From CAMCTV01 sp964420985 (GTDB taxonomy: Bacteria; Bacteroidota; Bacteroidia; Flavobacteriales_D; Sanyastnellaceae): a DNA stretch of 64,000 bases. The stretch spans positions 1 to 64,000 of the forward strand of contig CAYQUT010000009.1 in the NCBI GenBank assembly GCA_964420985.1, read 5' to 3'. The number at the start of each line of letters is the position of its first letter. The stretch's first letter is position 1. The position numbers and the translations under genes were made by a program. Below the pieces are notes generated by a model that searched no databases, had not been told where the DNA came from, and saw only the letters and a program-made list of their open reading frames with translations. Below, in pieces: positions 51,199-59,476 of this stretch.

Positions 51199-52191
51199 AT
51201 GTATTACTCCAGCTATTTACAACTCGATAAAATATTGGATGCTCAGCATCTAGAAAGCGATAAAGTCAACCAACATGCCCATGATGAAATGCTTTTCATT
51301 GTGATTCATCAAGCATATGAACTTTGGTTCAAGCAGATTTTGTTCGAAACCAAATCCATTCATCAAATATTCTCCAATACAACCATCAACGACAACGCTC
51401 CTGAAACAGCCACCGCTGTTAGACGCATGAACCGCATTGTAGAAATTTTACGGGTCTTGGTACACCAAATTGACATTTTAGAAACCATGACTCCAATAGA
51501 TTTCTTGGAGTTCAGAGATTTATTGCGTCCAGCCTCTGGCTTTCAAAGTGTGCAATTCAAAGAGTTAGAAAGTTTATTGGGTCTCAAAATGGAGCAGCGT
51601 CATGGTCAATCTTACTACACCAGTCAACTGAATGTAAAAGACTTGGAGCACATAAAGAATGTCTCATCCACCACTTCACTTCTTACTTTGATTGACGGTT
51701 GGTTGTCTCGTATGCCTTTTTTTGATGAGGTGACCATTGGCAGTGAAGGTGACTTTTGGAAAACTTATCGAAGCGTTTATGAAGGAACGCTTCGTGAAGA
51801 AGAAAAAGGAAATATGGCTCATTTTGACCAAATGTTTTTTGAAGAAAAAGAAGGTGCTAGTCTTTCTCTAAGAGCCAGACGTTCGGCGATGCTTATTAGT
51901 CTATACCGTGATATGCCTTTGTTTCAAAATGCATATCGCATCATCAACCATTTATTGGACATTGACGAATTGATGGCCACTTGGAGATGGCGTCACATGA
52001 ATATGGTTCACCGCATGATAGGCATGCGAAGTGGTACCGGCGGCAGCACGGGTAAAGGCTATTTAAGAGAAGCAGCCATGAAACATTACATTTTCAGTGG
52101 ATTTGCTGAGTTGAACAGTTACATGGTCAATCGTTCATTATTGCCCGAGCTTCCTTTATCTTTGAACCAGTCTTTAGGGTTCAAAGGTTAA
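51199..52191 (+). CDS. kynA: Tryptophan 2,3-dioxygenase
   Basis: A 330-residue heme dioxygenase that opens the tryptophan indole ring to give N-formylkynurenine. The family signature YSSYLQLDKILDAQHLES at the N-terminus, DEMLFIVIHQAYELWFKQIL with its conserved distal His, RRMNRIVEILRVLVHQIDIL, and RHMNMVHRMIGMRSGTGGS with the proximal His are all present. No other kynurenine pathway gene is in the window. Its stop overlaps the start of the next gene as TAATG, so translation of an aldehyde dehydrogenase is coupled. Confidence 0.95.
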   Translation: MYYSSYLQLDKILDAQHLESDKVNQHAHDEMLFIVIHQAYELWFKQILFETKSIHQIFSNTTINDNAPETATAVRRMNRIVEILRVLVHQIDILETMTPIDFLEFRDLLRPASGFQSVQFKELESLLGLKMEQRHGQSYYTSQLNVKDLEHIKNVSSTTSLLTLIDGWLSRMPFFDEVTIGSEGDFWKTYRSVYEGTLREEEKGNMAHFDQMFFEEKEGASLSLRARRSAMLISLYRDMPLFQNAYRIINHLLDIDELMATWRWRHMNMVHRMIGMRSGTGGSTGKGYLREAAMKHYIFSGFAELNSYMVNRSLLPELPLSLNQSLGFKG

Positions 52192-53540
52192 TGCTCAGAT
52201 CCATCGATCCATATCGCCAAGTGGTTGTTGCCAAATATGACAACGACAACAGTGATCTTATTGTCCAAAAAATCAGTAAAGCCGAAAGAGCTTTTTCTAA
52301 ATGGAAGGTTTTATCTGTACCCGAGAGATTGGAAGGCCTTGAAAAATTGTGTCATATTCTTTCCGAAAGGAAATCCGAATATGCTCATTTGATGGCCACT
52401 GAGATGGGCAAACCCATTGGTCAAGGCATGGTGGAGATAGAAAAATGTATCTTGCTCTGTCAGCACTACCTTGAACATGCTGATGATTACCTGGCCACTG
52501 TTCACTCAGAGTCAGAAGAAGTCATTACGCAAATAAGACGACGTCCATTTGGTGTTTGGTTAGGCATCATGCCATGGAATTTTCCCTTTTGGCAAGTGTT
52601 CCGCTATGCTATTCCGGCTTTGATTGCTGGCAATACAATACTCTTGAAGCACAGTCAATACACCACGGGCTGTGCCCTCAAGATTCAAGAAGCCATCGAT
52701 GCTGCGTGGTACCATGAAAATTTGTTTCAAGTGTTGTGCATTGCCTCCCATCAGGTAGATGAGGTACTATCTCATCCTGCTGTATGCGGTGTATCGCTTA
52801 CAGGAAGTGAATCCGCAGGACGCAGTGTTGCGGCATTGGCAGGGAGAAATATCAAGATGAGCATTCTGGAGTTGGGAGGAAGCAATGCCATGATTGTCGA
52901 CGAACATGCGGATTTATTGGAGGTCATGGATGGTATTGTCCAAGGTCGATTACTGAATGCTGGTCAATCCTGTATTGCTGCCAAGAGAATCTTGGTTCAT
53001 GAATCGCGTTGGCATGAAATACAACTGGCTATTTCAGAGCGCATTAAAAATATAAAATGCGGTGACCCTTTATTGGAGGATACCTTCATTGGACCTTTGG
53101 TCAATTTAGATGCTGCAGAGCATTTGGAAAAGCAATATCTTAGGGGTATTCAACAAGGAGCCGAAGTTATTCTTCCACTGCAACGAACAGGAGCAATGGT
53201 TCAACCCGGAATTGTTTTATTGAACAACACCAACAATGTACTTTGGCAGGAAGAGACTTTTGGACCTTTGGTTGTTTTCATGAAATGGAAAGATACGAGA
53301 GAATGTCTCAAGCTTCGATCACACGATCACTTTGCATTGGGCACATGCATTTACACGGCTGAACCTGAAAAATGGATTAAAAAATTGCACCACATCCAGG
53401 AACCCATGGTTGTCTTCAACAACATCGTGAAGAGCGCGCCACACTTGCCTTTTGGAGGGATAAAAAAATCTGGTTACGGAACGGAGCTTGGGAAAGATGG
53501 TATTTTATCTTTTACCTTTCCTCAGGTTATTGTTCTTTAG
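52191..53540 (+). CDS. Aldehyde dehydrogenase, succinate-semialdehyde dehydrogenase-like (YneI/GabD group)
   Basis: A 449-residue NAD(P)-dependent aldehyde dehydrogenase. N130 lies in IMPWNFPFWQVFRYA, E227 in SILELGGSNAMIV and catalytic C261 in LNAGQSCIAAKRIL. The body is closest in look to the YneI/Sad succinate-semialdehyde group, but the position after tryptophan dioxygenase suggests an aldehyde from tryptophan or aromatic breakdown could be the substrate. It starts on the last base of the dioxygenase stop codon. Confidence 0.88.
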   Translation: MLRSIDPYRQVVVAKYDNDNSDLIVQKISKAERAFSKWKVLSVPERLEGLEKLCHILSERKSEYAHLMATEMGKPIGQGMVEIEKCILLCQHYLEHADDYLATVHSESEEVITQIRRRPFGVWLGIMPWNFPFWQVFRYAIPALIAGNTILLKHSQYTTGCALKIQEAIDAAWYHENLFQVLCIASHQVDEVLSHPAVCGVSLTGSESAGRSVAALAGRNIKMSILELGGSNAMIVDEHADLLEVMDGIVQGRLLNAGQSCIAAKRILVHESRWHEIQLAISERIKNIKCGDPLLEDTFIGPLVNLDAAEHLEKQYLRGIQQGAEVILPLQRTGAMVQPGIVLLNNTNNVLWQEETFGPLVVFMKWKDTRECLKLRSHDHFALGTCIYTAEPEKWIKKLHHIQEPMVVFNNIVKSAPHLPFGGIKKSGYGTELGKDGILSFTFPQVIVL

Positions 53541-53555
53541 GAAGAATATTGTCTT

Positions 53556-53948
53556 TTAATACTTCTGAACCTTCACCTCCTTGCCATTGACCCAGGTACT
53601 TTCTTTGATCAGCTTTCCCGACTCATTGTAATCAGAACAAACACCATTCTCCTTTCCCTTGGTGTAATATTGCACCGACTTGGTATTGCCATTCTCGAAA
53701 TAATACACCCACTTTCCATCTTCCAGCATGTTCTTGTAATTGCCCTCCCATTGCATTTTTCCATTAGGGAAGTACACTTCCTCACGCATCATTTTATCCG
53801 TTTTGCTGTCAAAGAAAATGATGACATAAGGCTTTCCATTGGGGTGTTTACGCATGACCTCTCGCTTCCAAGATGGGTCAATTTGAAAAGACATTAAGGT
53901 TAAAAAACAAATGGTGGAGAGGAGGGAGAAAGTAGCTTTTATTCGCAT
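53556..53948 (-). CDS. Secreted MORN/YwqK-like repeat protein
   Basis: A 130-residue exported protein with signal peptide MRIKATFSLLSTICFLTLMS. Three to four short repeats with a G/N-K-x-x-x-x-x-Y pattern run through it: YFPNGKMQWEGNYKNMLEDG, WVYYFENGNTKSVQYYTKGK and NGVCSDYNESGKLIKESTW. Such repeats are called YwqK-type antitoxin or MORN-like and are very common in Bacteroidota; here nothing supports a toxin-antitoxin role. The gene has its own -7 element TATTTTTG 17 bases upstream, after a terminator for the DUF2723 gene. Confidence 0.75.
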   Translation of the reverse strand: MRIKATFSLLSTICFLTLMSFQIDPSWKREVMRKHPNGKPYVIIFFDSKTDKMMREEVYFPNGKMQWEGNYKNMLEDGKWVYYFENGNTKSVQYYTKGKENGVCSDYNESGKLIKESTWVNGKEVKVQKY

Positions 53949-53965
53949 GTTCTATATTTGTTCCT

Positions 53966-53973
53966 CAAAAATA
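53966..53973 (-). promoter_or_regulatory. -7 promoter element TATTTTTG of the MORN-like gene
   Basis: An exact TAnnTTTG match on the reverse strand, 17 bases before the ATG at 53948, overlapping the T-rich tail of the preceding terminator. Confidence 0.5.
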
Positions 53974-53975
53974 AC

Positions 53976-54004
53976 AAGGACCGAGCCATTTTGACTCAGT
54001 CCTT
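53976..54004 (-). terminator. Terminator of the DUF2723 gene
   Basis: AAGGAC / GTCCTT stem continued by GAG / CTC with two mismatches, then a T-rich tail (TTGTTATTTTT) when read on the reverse strand. It lies 10 bases after the DUF2723 stop codon. Confidence 0.65.
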
Positions 54005-54014
54005 TTATTATCGA

Positions 54015-57000
54015 TTAAAATTTTACAGTATCGGTTTGGGTGGGCGCTGCCTCACCAGGCACTTGCGGTTTTGTGGTATCTTGAACAGCCTTCGGTTTTT
54101 GAACTGGACGAGGTCTTCTGTCTTCTACTTCAAATCCCAACTCTTTTAACAAGCTCTCATTGTTCTTCTTCCATTCTTTGGCTTTGGCATTGTTGGGATC
54201 AACTTCTAAAATCTTCTCAATCATGCGATCATTGACTTGCATGCGCATTTGCATATCTCTCTCCAATGCATCTTGTTTCTCTTTTTCCAAAGACATGAAA
54301 TAATCGATTTCTTGCTGATTCAATTGTACCAACTTCTCAGACAACTCCAATCCTTTATCTTTCTTGCCTGCATCGAAATACAACTCTGTCAATCTCCAAA
54401 GAATCTGAGGTTGTTCAAAAGGAGCCAATTTATCGGGAATCACAGTCATGCACTTATCCAAAACCTCAGCAGCTTTGTCTTTCTTGCCTTCCTCTATCAA
54501 TTGCTCTGCAAGGTGCGAGAATTGCAAACGGAGGTTGGCTGTCATTCTGCGGTTGTTTTCATCCAAATAAATATCAGCCTTGTCCATATTGCCCCATTGG
54601 AACTTGGTCATCATGTTTTCATACATGATGTCACTGTTTACCCCACCATCTACATAAGGATTTGAAGAGCGTTTGTGCAAAATGGGCGTAAAGCGATAAG
54701 CCAATCCTTCCAATTGGAAATACTGCTCCAATCCCATGTAGGTATCGCTTCCGGTAGTTACGGCAAAATAAACAGGACGATCCCAATCCATGTTGTTCAA
54801 TAAGTCCAAAATCATCATCTGTGATTTGGTCAAGTATCTTCTTGGACGACCTCGCTCATCTGTGATTTGGAAAGCGATGGTTCTTACCAAACTGTCTCCA
54901 GGATTCATCATTCCTCTGAACTTTTCAGCTTTTGTAGAATCAACGTTGATGAAGAATTTATGATTAGGGAAATAATTGACAAAACGAGATCCGAAGTCCA
55001 ACATGTCTTTCTTATCATCGCTTTGAACAAACTGCATGGCTTGTTTCAAATTCATATAACCTGCCTTATCCTCGTCCGATTGAATGTAAACCACATCGCG
55101 GGTTCCCTGACGGTACTTCTGCTCATTCATACTAAAAGGAACAGGAGCACTTTCATAAGCTCTGCGTTTTTGTTGGTCAATGTACCAATCTGTATTCAGC
55201 AAGGACATATTGACCACACGAACATCCGTTCTGATTCCCTCCACTTCTTGCGCATACCACAAGGGGAAGGTATCATTGTCCCCATTGGTAAACACAATGG
55301 CATTGGGAGCCAAGCTTTGTAGATAGTTGATGGCCATTGCCAAACCAGTCTCACGCCCCGCGCGGTTGTGATCATCCCATCCTTCTTTGGCCATGAGATA
55401 AGGCACTGGGATGGTCAATGCAATCACCACCATGGCTTTCATCATGGCAGACATACCAACTTTCTGCAATAACCAGGCAATTCCCATCCAAACTCCTCCA
55501 ATCACCAACATGGCCATCAAAGAATAAGACAAACCATGACCAGAACCGCTAACGATTTCCAAAACATAAAACAATGCAGCAGTTCCACCCGCATAAGTAA
55601 AAATTTTGGTCAATGACTGCTGTGTCAATTGCGTTGCGAAATAATACAACGCATAAACACCCAATCCAATCCAAATGGCAAACGCATAGAATGAACCTGC
55701 ATAGGCGTAATCACGCTCTCTTGGCTGTAAAGGTGTCTGATTCAAATAAATCAAGATGGCAAAACCAGTCAATGCAAACAAAAGACCAACCACAATAAAG
55801 TCTTTGTAATTCTTAACCAATTGGTAAATCAAACCAAACAAGCCCAAAATGAATGGAAGGAAATAATAGAAATTTCTGGCTTTGTTGTTTTTCTCTAGGT
55901 CTGGTAATTTCTCTTGGTTACCCAAGCGTGCTTCGTCCACCATGGAAATCCCCGACATCCAGTTGCCATCCAAAAAATCTCCATTTCCTTGACTGTCATC
56001 CTGACGACCTGCGAAGTTCCACATGAAGTAACGCCAGTACATGAAATTGATTTGATAATCCATCATGAAGCGATAATCCTCACCCGCAGTAGGTTTCATA
56101 TCATCATACAAGCGGTCCAAAGATCGCATCATCATGTTCAATTCTTGCTTGGATTTGGCTTGATTCAATTGAGCTTCCATTTGAGCTATCTGCTGCTCCT
56201 TTCTTCTCACCTTTTCCTCTCCAGACTCTGTATTCCAATCGTGATAATTGGACCATTTCTTATACTCTTGCACATGACTAGGTTGATTGCTGTGCATGCG
56301 GGGTAAGAAACCAGAAAACTCTTTGCGGTAATTGACTTTGGAATTTTTCTTCTCCCCTGTCTCAATGTACTCCTGAACAATGGATAATTTCTGATCTTTT
56401 TGCGCAGCAATGTATTCTTCCGCTTGGTATTTCTCACGACAAGATTGAACCAATCTTCCCTTGGCATCACGCACACTAAACGAAGGAATCCAAACCTCTC
56501 CCCCATCGCTGTAGGGTTTCATCACATCTTCTGGAGTGTTGAAGTATTGACCAAACAATAATGGACGATCACCATATTGCTCACGATTCAAATAGCTCAA
56601 CAAGGCAAACATGTTCTCTGGATTGTTCTCATCCATGGGCGTATTGGCTTGGGAACGAACCAAAATCACTGCAAAAGTTGTATAACCAATGATGGCCACA
56701 GTAATTCCCAAAACCAGGGTATGCAAGGCCAACATGTTTTTCTTTTTGAAATAACGCAGACCCAGAACAATCAAGGTTGTTATCAATAACAAATAGAAAA
56801 TCACGCCGGAATTGAATCCCATTCCAAAACCATTGACAAAGAGCTTCTCCATTGCCGCAGCAGCCTTTACAAAATAGATGATGATACCAGTTTGCATCAA
56901 AGTCAAAAGACCCAATGACACCAACAAAGTGTAAACCATCCCTTTAATGGTGATGTCGTATTTTTTGAAATAGTAAACAAAGCAAATTGCAGGAATGGCC

Positions 57001-57581
57001 AAGAGGTTCAATAAGTGGACCCCGATGGACAATCCCATCAAGTAGGCAATCAAGATCACCCAACGCAATTCGTTATTGTCTTTTGATACCATGCTCTCCC
57101 ATTTCAGGATGGCCCAGAATACAACGGCGGTGAACAAGGAAGACATCGCATACACCTCACCTTCCACTGCAGAAAACCAAAAAGTATCGCTGAAGGTATA
57201 AGCCAAACCACCAATGATACCAGAGCCCAAAACGGCCCACATTTTACCTTGATCGGATTCAGCATCATGGCCAGCCAATTTCTTGGCCAAATGAGTAATG
57301 GACCAGAAGAGGAACATGATGGTGGCGCCTGAGGAAACCGCTGAAAGGAAATTGACCATAAAAGGAACCTGGGCTGGATCAACGAAAGCCGAGAAAAGAC
57401 GGGCAATCATCATAAACAAGGGAGCTCCGGGAGGGTGACCAACCTCAAGCTTGTAGGCGGAGGCAATGAACTCACCACAATCCCAAAAAGGCATCGTAGG
57501 TTCTAAAGTTAAAGTGTAAACAACGGTAGCCACCACAAACATGGCCCAACCCAAAATCACGTTCAGTTTATTGTAATTCAT
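54015..57581 (-). CDS. Large DUF2723 membrane protein, GT117-like O-mannosyltransferase-like
   Basis: A 1188-residue protein with about 12 membrane segments in its first 500 residues and again around 620-800, then a long periplasmic part ending in TPR-like helices and a Pro-rich tail. The start TLTLEPTMPFWDCGEFIASA with KLEVGHPPGAPLFMMIARLF is the DUF2723 signature, with acidic residues placed as in protein O-mannosyltransferases. TNGDNDTFPLWYAQEVEGI is the other strong motif. The family is universal in Bacteroidota and may glycosylate periplasmic proteins. I chose the ATG at 57581. Confidence 0.88.
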   Translation of the reverse strand: MNYNKLNVILGWAMFVVATVVYTLTLEPTMPFWDCGEFIASAYKLEVGHPPGAPLFMMIARLFSAFVDPAQVPFMVNFLSAVSSGATIMFLFWSITHLAKKLAGHDAESDQGKMWAVLGSGIIGGLAYTFSDTFWFSAVEGEVYAMSSLFTAVVFWAILKWESMVSKDNNELRWVILIAYLMGLSIGVHLLNLLAIPAICFVYYFKKYDITIKGMVYTLLVSLGLLTLMQTGIIIYFVKAAAAMEKLFVNGFGMGFNSGVIFYLLLITTLIVLGLRYFKKKNMLALHTLVLGITVAIIGYTTFAVILVRSQANTPMDENNPENMFALLSYLNREQYGDRPLLFGQYFNTPEDVMKPYSDGGEVWIPSFSVRDAKGRLVQSCREKYQAEEYIAAQKDQKLSIVQEYIETGEKKNSKVNYRKEFSGFLPRMHSNQPSHVQEYKKWSNYHDWNTESGEEKVRRKEQQIAQMEAQLNQAKSKQELNMMMRSLDRLYDDMKPTAGEDYRFMMDYQINFMYWRYFMWNFAGRQDDSQGNGDFLDGNWMSGISMVDEARLGNQEKLPDLEKNNKARNFYYFLPFILGLFGLIYQLVKNYKDFIVVGLLFALTGFAILIYLNQTPLQPRERDYAYAGSFYAFAIWIGLGVYALYYFATQLTQQSLTKIFTYAGGTAALFYVLEIVSGSGHGLSYSLMAMLVIGGVWMGIAWLLQKVGMSAMMKAMVVIALTIPVPYLMAKEGWDDHNRAGRETGLAMAINYLQSLAPNAIVFTNGDNDTFPLWYAQEVEGIRTDVRVVNMSLLNTDWYIDQQKRRAYESAPVPFSMNEQKYRQGTRDVVYIQSDEDKAGYMNLKQAMQFVQSDDKKDMLDFGSRFVNYFPNHKFFINVDSTKAEKFRGMMNPGDSLVRTIAFQITDERGRPRRYLTKSQMMILDLLNNMDWDRPVYFAVTTGSDTYMGLEQYFQLEGLAYRFTPILHKRSSNPYVDGGVNSDIMYENMMTKFQWGNMDKADIYLDENNRRMTANLRLQFSHLAEQLIEEGKKDKAAEVLDKCMTVIPDKLAPFEQPQILWRLTELYFDAGKKDKGLELSEKLVQLNQQEIDYFMSLEKEKQDALERDMQMRMQVNDRMIEKILEVDPNNAKAKEWKKNNESLLKELGFEVEDRRPRPVQKPKAVQDTTKPQVPGEAAPTQTDTVKF

Positions 57582-57600
57582 AGTATAATAAGTACGTGAG

Positions 57601-57608
57601 CGAAGATA
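57601..57608 (-). promoter_or_regulatory. Possible -7 element TATCTTCG of the DUF2723 gene
   Basis: The TTCG variant of TAnnTTTG on the reverse strand, 19 bases before the ATG at 57581. Confidence 0.4.
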
Positions 57609-57729
57609 AGGGAAAAGTGTTTTTGGGAAAGAAGAAAAAAGATGCAGTAGAAACAGAAACAAAATTCACTACAAATAGAGAAGATATGTGATGAACCGGA
57701 ATCCACTTTTCTCTTTCTAACATAAACAA

Positions 57730-57746
57730 GCATAATAGCATTATGC
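57730..57746. promoter_or_regulatory. Palindrome GCATAAT-AGC-ATTATGC upstream of higBA
   Basis: A perfect seven-base dyad about 90 bases upstream of the toxin start and outside the DUF2723 promoter. HigA-type antitoxins bind palindromes, but this one is further from the promoter than usual, so its role is uncertain. Confidence 0.35.
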
Positions 57747-57825
57747 CACCTTATATGAATGTTGCTATTGAAACTTTCTCACCTCAATTTAACAATAAAA
57801 GAATAGATATTGTTACCTAATTAGC

Positions 57826-57833
57826 TAACTTTG
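57826..57833 (+). promoter_or_regulatory. -7 promoter element TAACTTTG of higBA
   Basis: An exact TAnnTTTG match only two bases before the ATG at 57836; a TTG at 57810-57812 is a possible -33 element. Transcription would begin at or very near the start codon, predicting a leaderless toxin mRNA. Confidence 0.5.
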
Positions 57834-57835
57834 TA

Positions 57836-58216
57836 ATGAGTATAGAAAACAAAATAAACCATGATTTCTACAGGGAAGTAATATATTTCGAAGAGCACTA
57901 CCTCAAATTCTTCAATCAATTAAGACCCGAGGTTAAAAAGAAATTCAATTGGACGCTACTTCTCATTTCGACTGTGAAAAGAGTACCTGAAAAATACCTG
58001 AAACACATTACCGGAAGTAAGGGTTTATATGAAGTGAGAGTGGAAAGTGCTTCTGATATATATAGGGTATTTTGTTTTTTTGATGAAGATAAATTGGTGA
58101 TTTTGTTGAATGGTTTTCAAAAGAAATCATGGAAAATACCCAAGAACCAAATGAAAAGAGCGGAACAGTTAAAAGAACAATATTGTCATGAAAAACAACA
58201 CAAAAAAGACTACTAG
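57836..58216 (+). CDS. higB: RelE/ParE-superfamily toxin, HigB-like
   Basis: A 126-residue basic protein of the RelE/HigB fold: YFEEHYLKFFNQLRPEVKKK (helices), then YLKHITGSKGLYEVRVESAS, DIYRVFCFFDEDKLVILLNG and FQKKSWKIPKNQMKRAEQLK. The RVF-x-x-x-D-x-x-L-V-I-L-LNGFQKK core is the standard ribosome-dependent nuclease signature. The toxin-first order and an XRE antitoxin overlapping its 3' end by 29 bases define a HigBA-type module. Longer than most HigB toxins because of a C-terminal helix. Confidence 0.88.
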   Translation: MSIENKINHDFYREVIYFEEHYLKFFNQLRPEVKKKFNWTLLLISTVKRVPEKYLKHITGSKGLYEVRVESASDIYRVFCFFDEDKLVILLNGFQKKSWKIPKNQMKRAEQLKEQYCHEKQHKKDY

Positions 58217-58499
58217 CTTATCGGAACATCTGGACCAGCAATACGGAAAACGGGGAACCGTGATAAGAGAGCAGTTTGAGCAAGAGTTTGAAGCATTCCG
58301 ACTTGGGGTAATGATTCAAGAATTGCGAAAGGAAAAAGGGCTCACTCAAGAAGCATTGGCCAACAAATGTGGGACAACAAAAACATATATATCGCGCATA
58401 GAAAACAATGCCAGCGATATCCGCTTGTCAACCTTAGTCCGCATCATCCAAGAAGGTCTTGGAGGAAGACTTCAAATGAGGGTGAGTTCGGATTTGTGA
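58188..58499 (+). CDS. higA: XRE-family antitoxin, HigA-like
   Basis: A 103-residue protein with a clear HTH_3 domain (about 45-100): IQELRKEKGLTQEALANKCG, then TTKTYISRIENNASDIRLST. The N-terminal 40 residues (DQQYGKRGTVIREQFEQEFE) probably contact the toxin. It should neutralise HigB and repress the operon. The start lies inside the toxin gene with a 29-base overlap, giving coupled translation. The convergent transketolase gene ends 17 bases downstream. Confidence 0.9.
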   Translation: MKNNTKKTTSLSEHLDQQYGKRGTVIREQFEQEFEAFRLGVMIQELRKEKGLTQEALANKCGTTKTYISRIENNASDIRLSTLVRIIQEGLGGRLQMRVSSDL

Positions 58500-58516
58500 A
58501 GGCTAAGACCTTCCCT

Positions 58517-59467
58517 TTACATCCCCTTCATCATCTTCACACGAGCGTAAATGCTCTTGCTGTCTAGCCCGTATTTCTCCATCAATTGATCAGGGGTGGC
58601 GGATTCTCCAAAAGAATCGTTCACACCAATGAATGAAATGGGACATGGATGATGCTGCGCCAATGTCTGCGCTACTCTACTCCCCAAACCTCCAATGATG
58701 TTGTGCTCCTCTGCTGTGATGACACAATTGGTCTTCTTGGCACTGGCCACTATGGCCGCCTCATCCAGAGGTTTGATGGTGTGGATGTTGATCAAGTCAA
58801 CTGATACTCCCTCCGCTTCCAATTGCAGAGCTGCTTCAACTGCTGGCCAAACCAAATGACCTGTGGCCACAATGGTAACATCGCTCCCTGCATGAATGTG
58901 CCAGGCCTTTCCGATTTCAAACTTCTGATCAACAGGTGTGAAATTGGTCACCTTGGGTCTACCAAAACGCAAGTAAACGGGTCCATCGTATTCTGCAATG
59001 GCCATTGTTGCCGCTTTGGTTTGGTTGTAATCGCATGGATTAATCACAGTCATCCCGGGCAACATCGACATCATACCAATGTCCTCCAAGATTTGATGTG
59101 TGGCACCATCCTCTCCCAATGTCAAACCCGCGTGTGAAGCGCAAATCTTGACATTCTTTCCACTGTAGGCTACACTCTGACGAATTTGATCATACACACG
59201 ACCCGTACTGAAATTGGCAAAAGTTCCGGTAAATGGAATCTTTCCACCAATGGTTAAACCAGCAGCTAAGCCAATCATGTTGGCTTCTGCTATACCTGTT
59301 TGAAAAAATCGCTCTGGAAATGCTTTTTGAAAAGCATCCATTTTTAAAGATCCTGTTAAGTCAGCACAAAGGGCAACTACTTGATCATTCTTTTTTCCGG
59401 CTTCCAATAAACCTGCACCAAAACCTGAACGGGTATCATTGGCGGGGGACAATTCAAATGTTAACAT
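58517..59467 (-). CDS. Transketolase, C-terminal subunit
   Basis: A 316-residue half transketolase with the pyrimidine-binding and C-terminal domains. RFFQTGIAEANMIGLAAGLT holds the catalytic Glu that activates thiamine diphosphate. KICASHAGLTLGEDGATHQI and GPVYLRFGRPKV follow, then DLINIHTIKPLDEAAIV in the C-terminal domain. Split transketolases are known in many bacteria and archaea; this subunit lies nine bases after the N-terminal half. The pair serves the pentose phosphate pathway or related ketol transfers. Confidence 0.93.
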   Translation of the reverse strand: MLTFELSPANDTRSGFGAGLLEAGKKNDQVVALCADLTGSLKMDAFQKAFPERFFQTGIAEANMIGLAAGLTIGGKIPFTGTFANFSTGRVYDQIRQSVAYSGKNVKICASHAGLTLGEDGATHQILEDIGMMSMLPGMTVINPCDYNQTKAATMAIAEYDGPVYLRFGRPKVTNFTPVDQKFEIGKAWHIHAGSDVTIVATGHLVWPAVEAALQLEAEGVSVDLINIHTIKPLDEAAIVASAKKTNCVITAEEHNIIGGLGSRVAQTLAQHHPCPISFIGVNDSFGESATPDQLMEKYGLDSKSIYARVKMMKGM

Positions 59468-59476
59468 ATGCGCTGA

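Noticed and set aside
53556..53948. Toxin-antitoxin antitoxin (YwqK annotation)
   Set aside because: The protein has a signal peptide and no adjacent toxin; the family label refers to short repeats, not to function.
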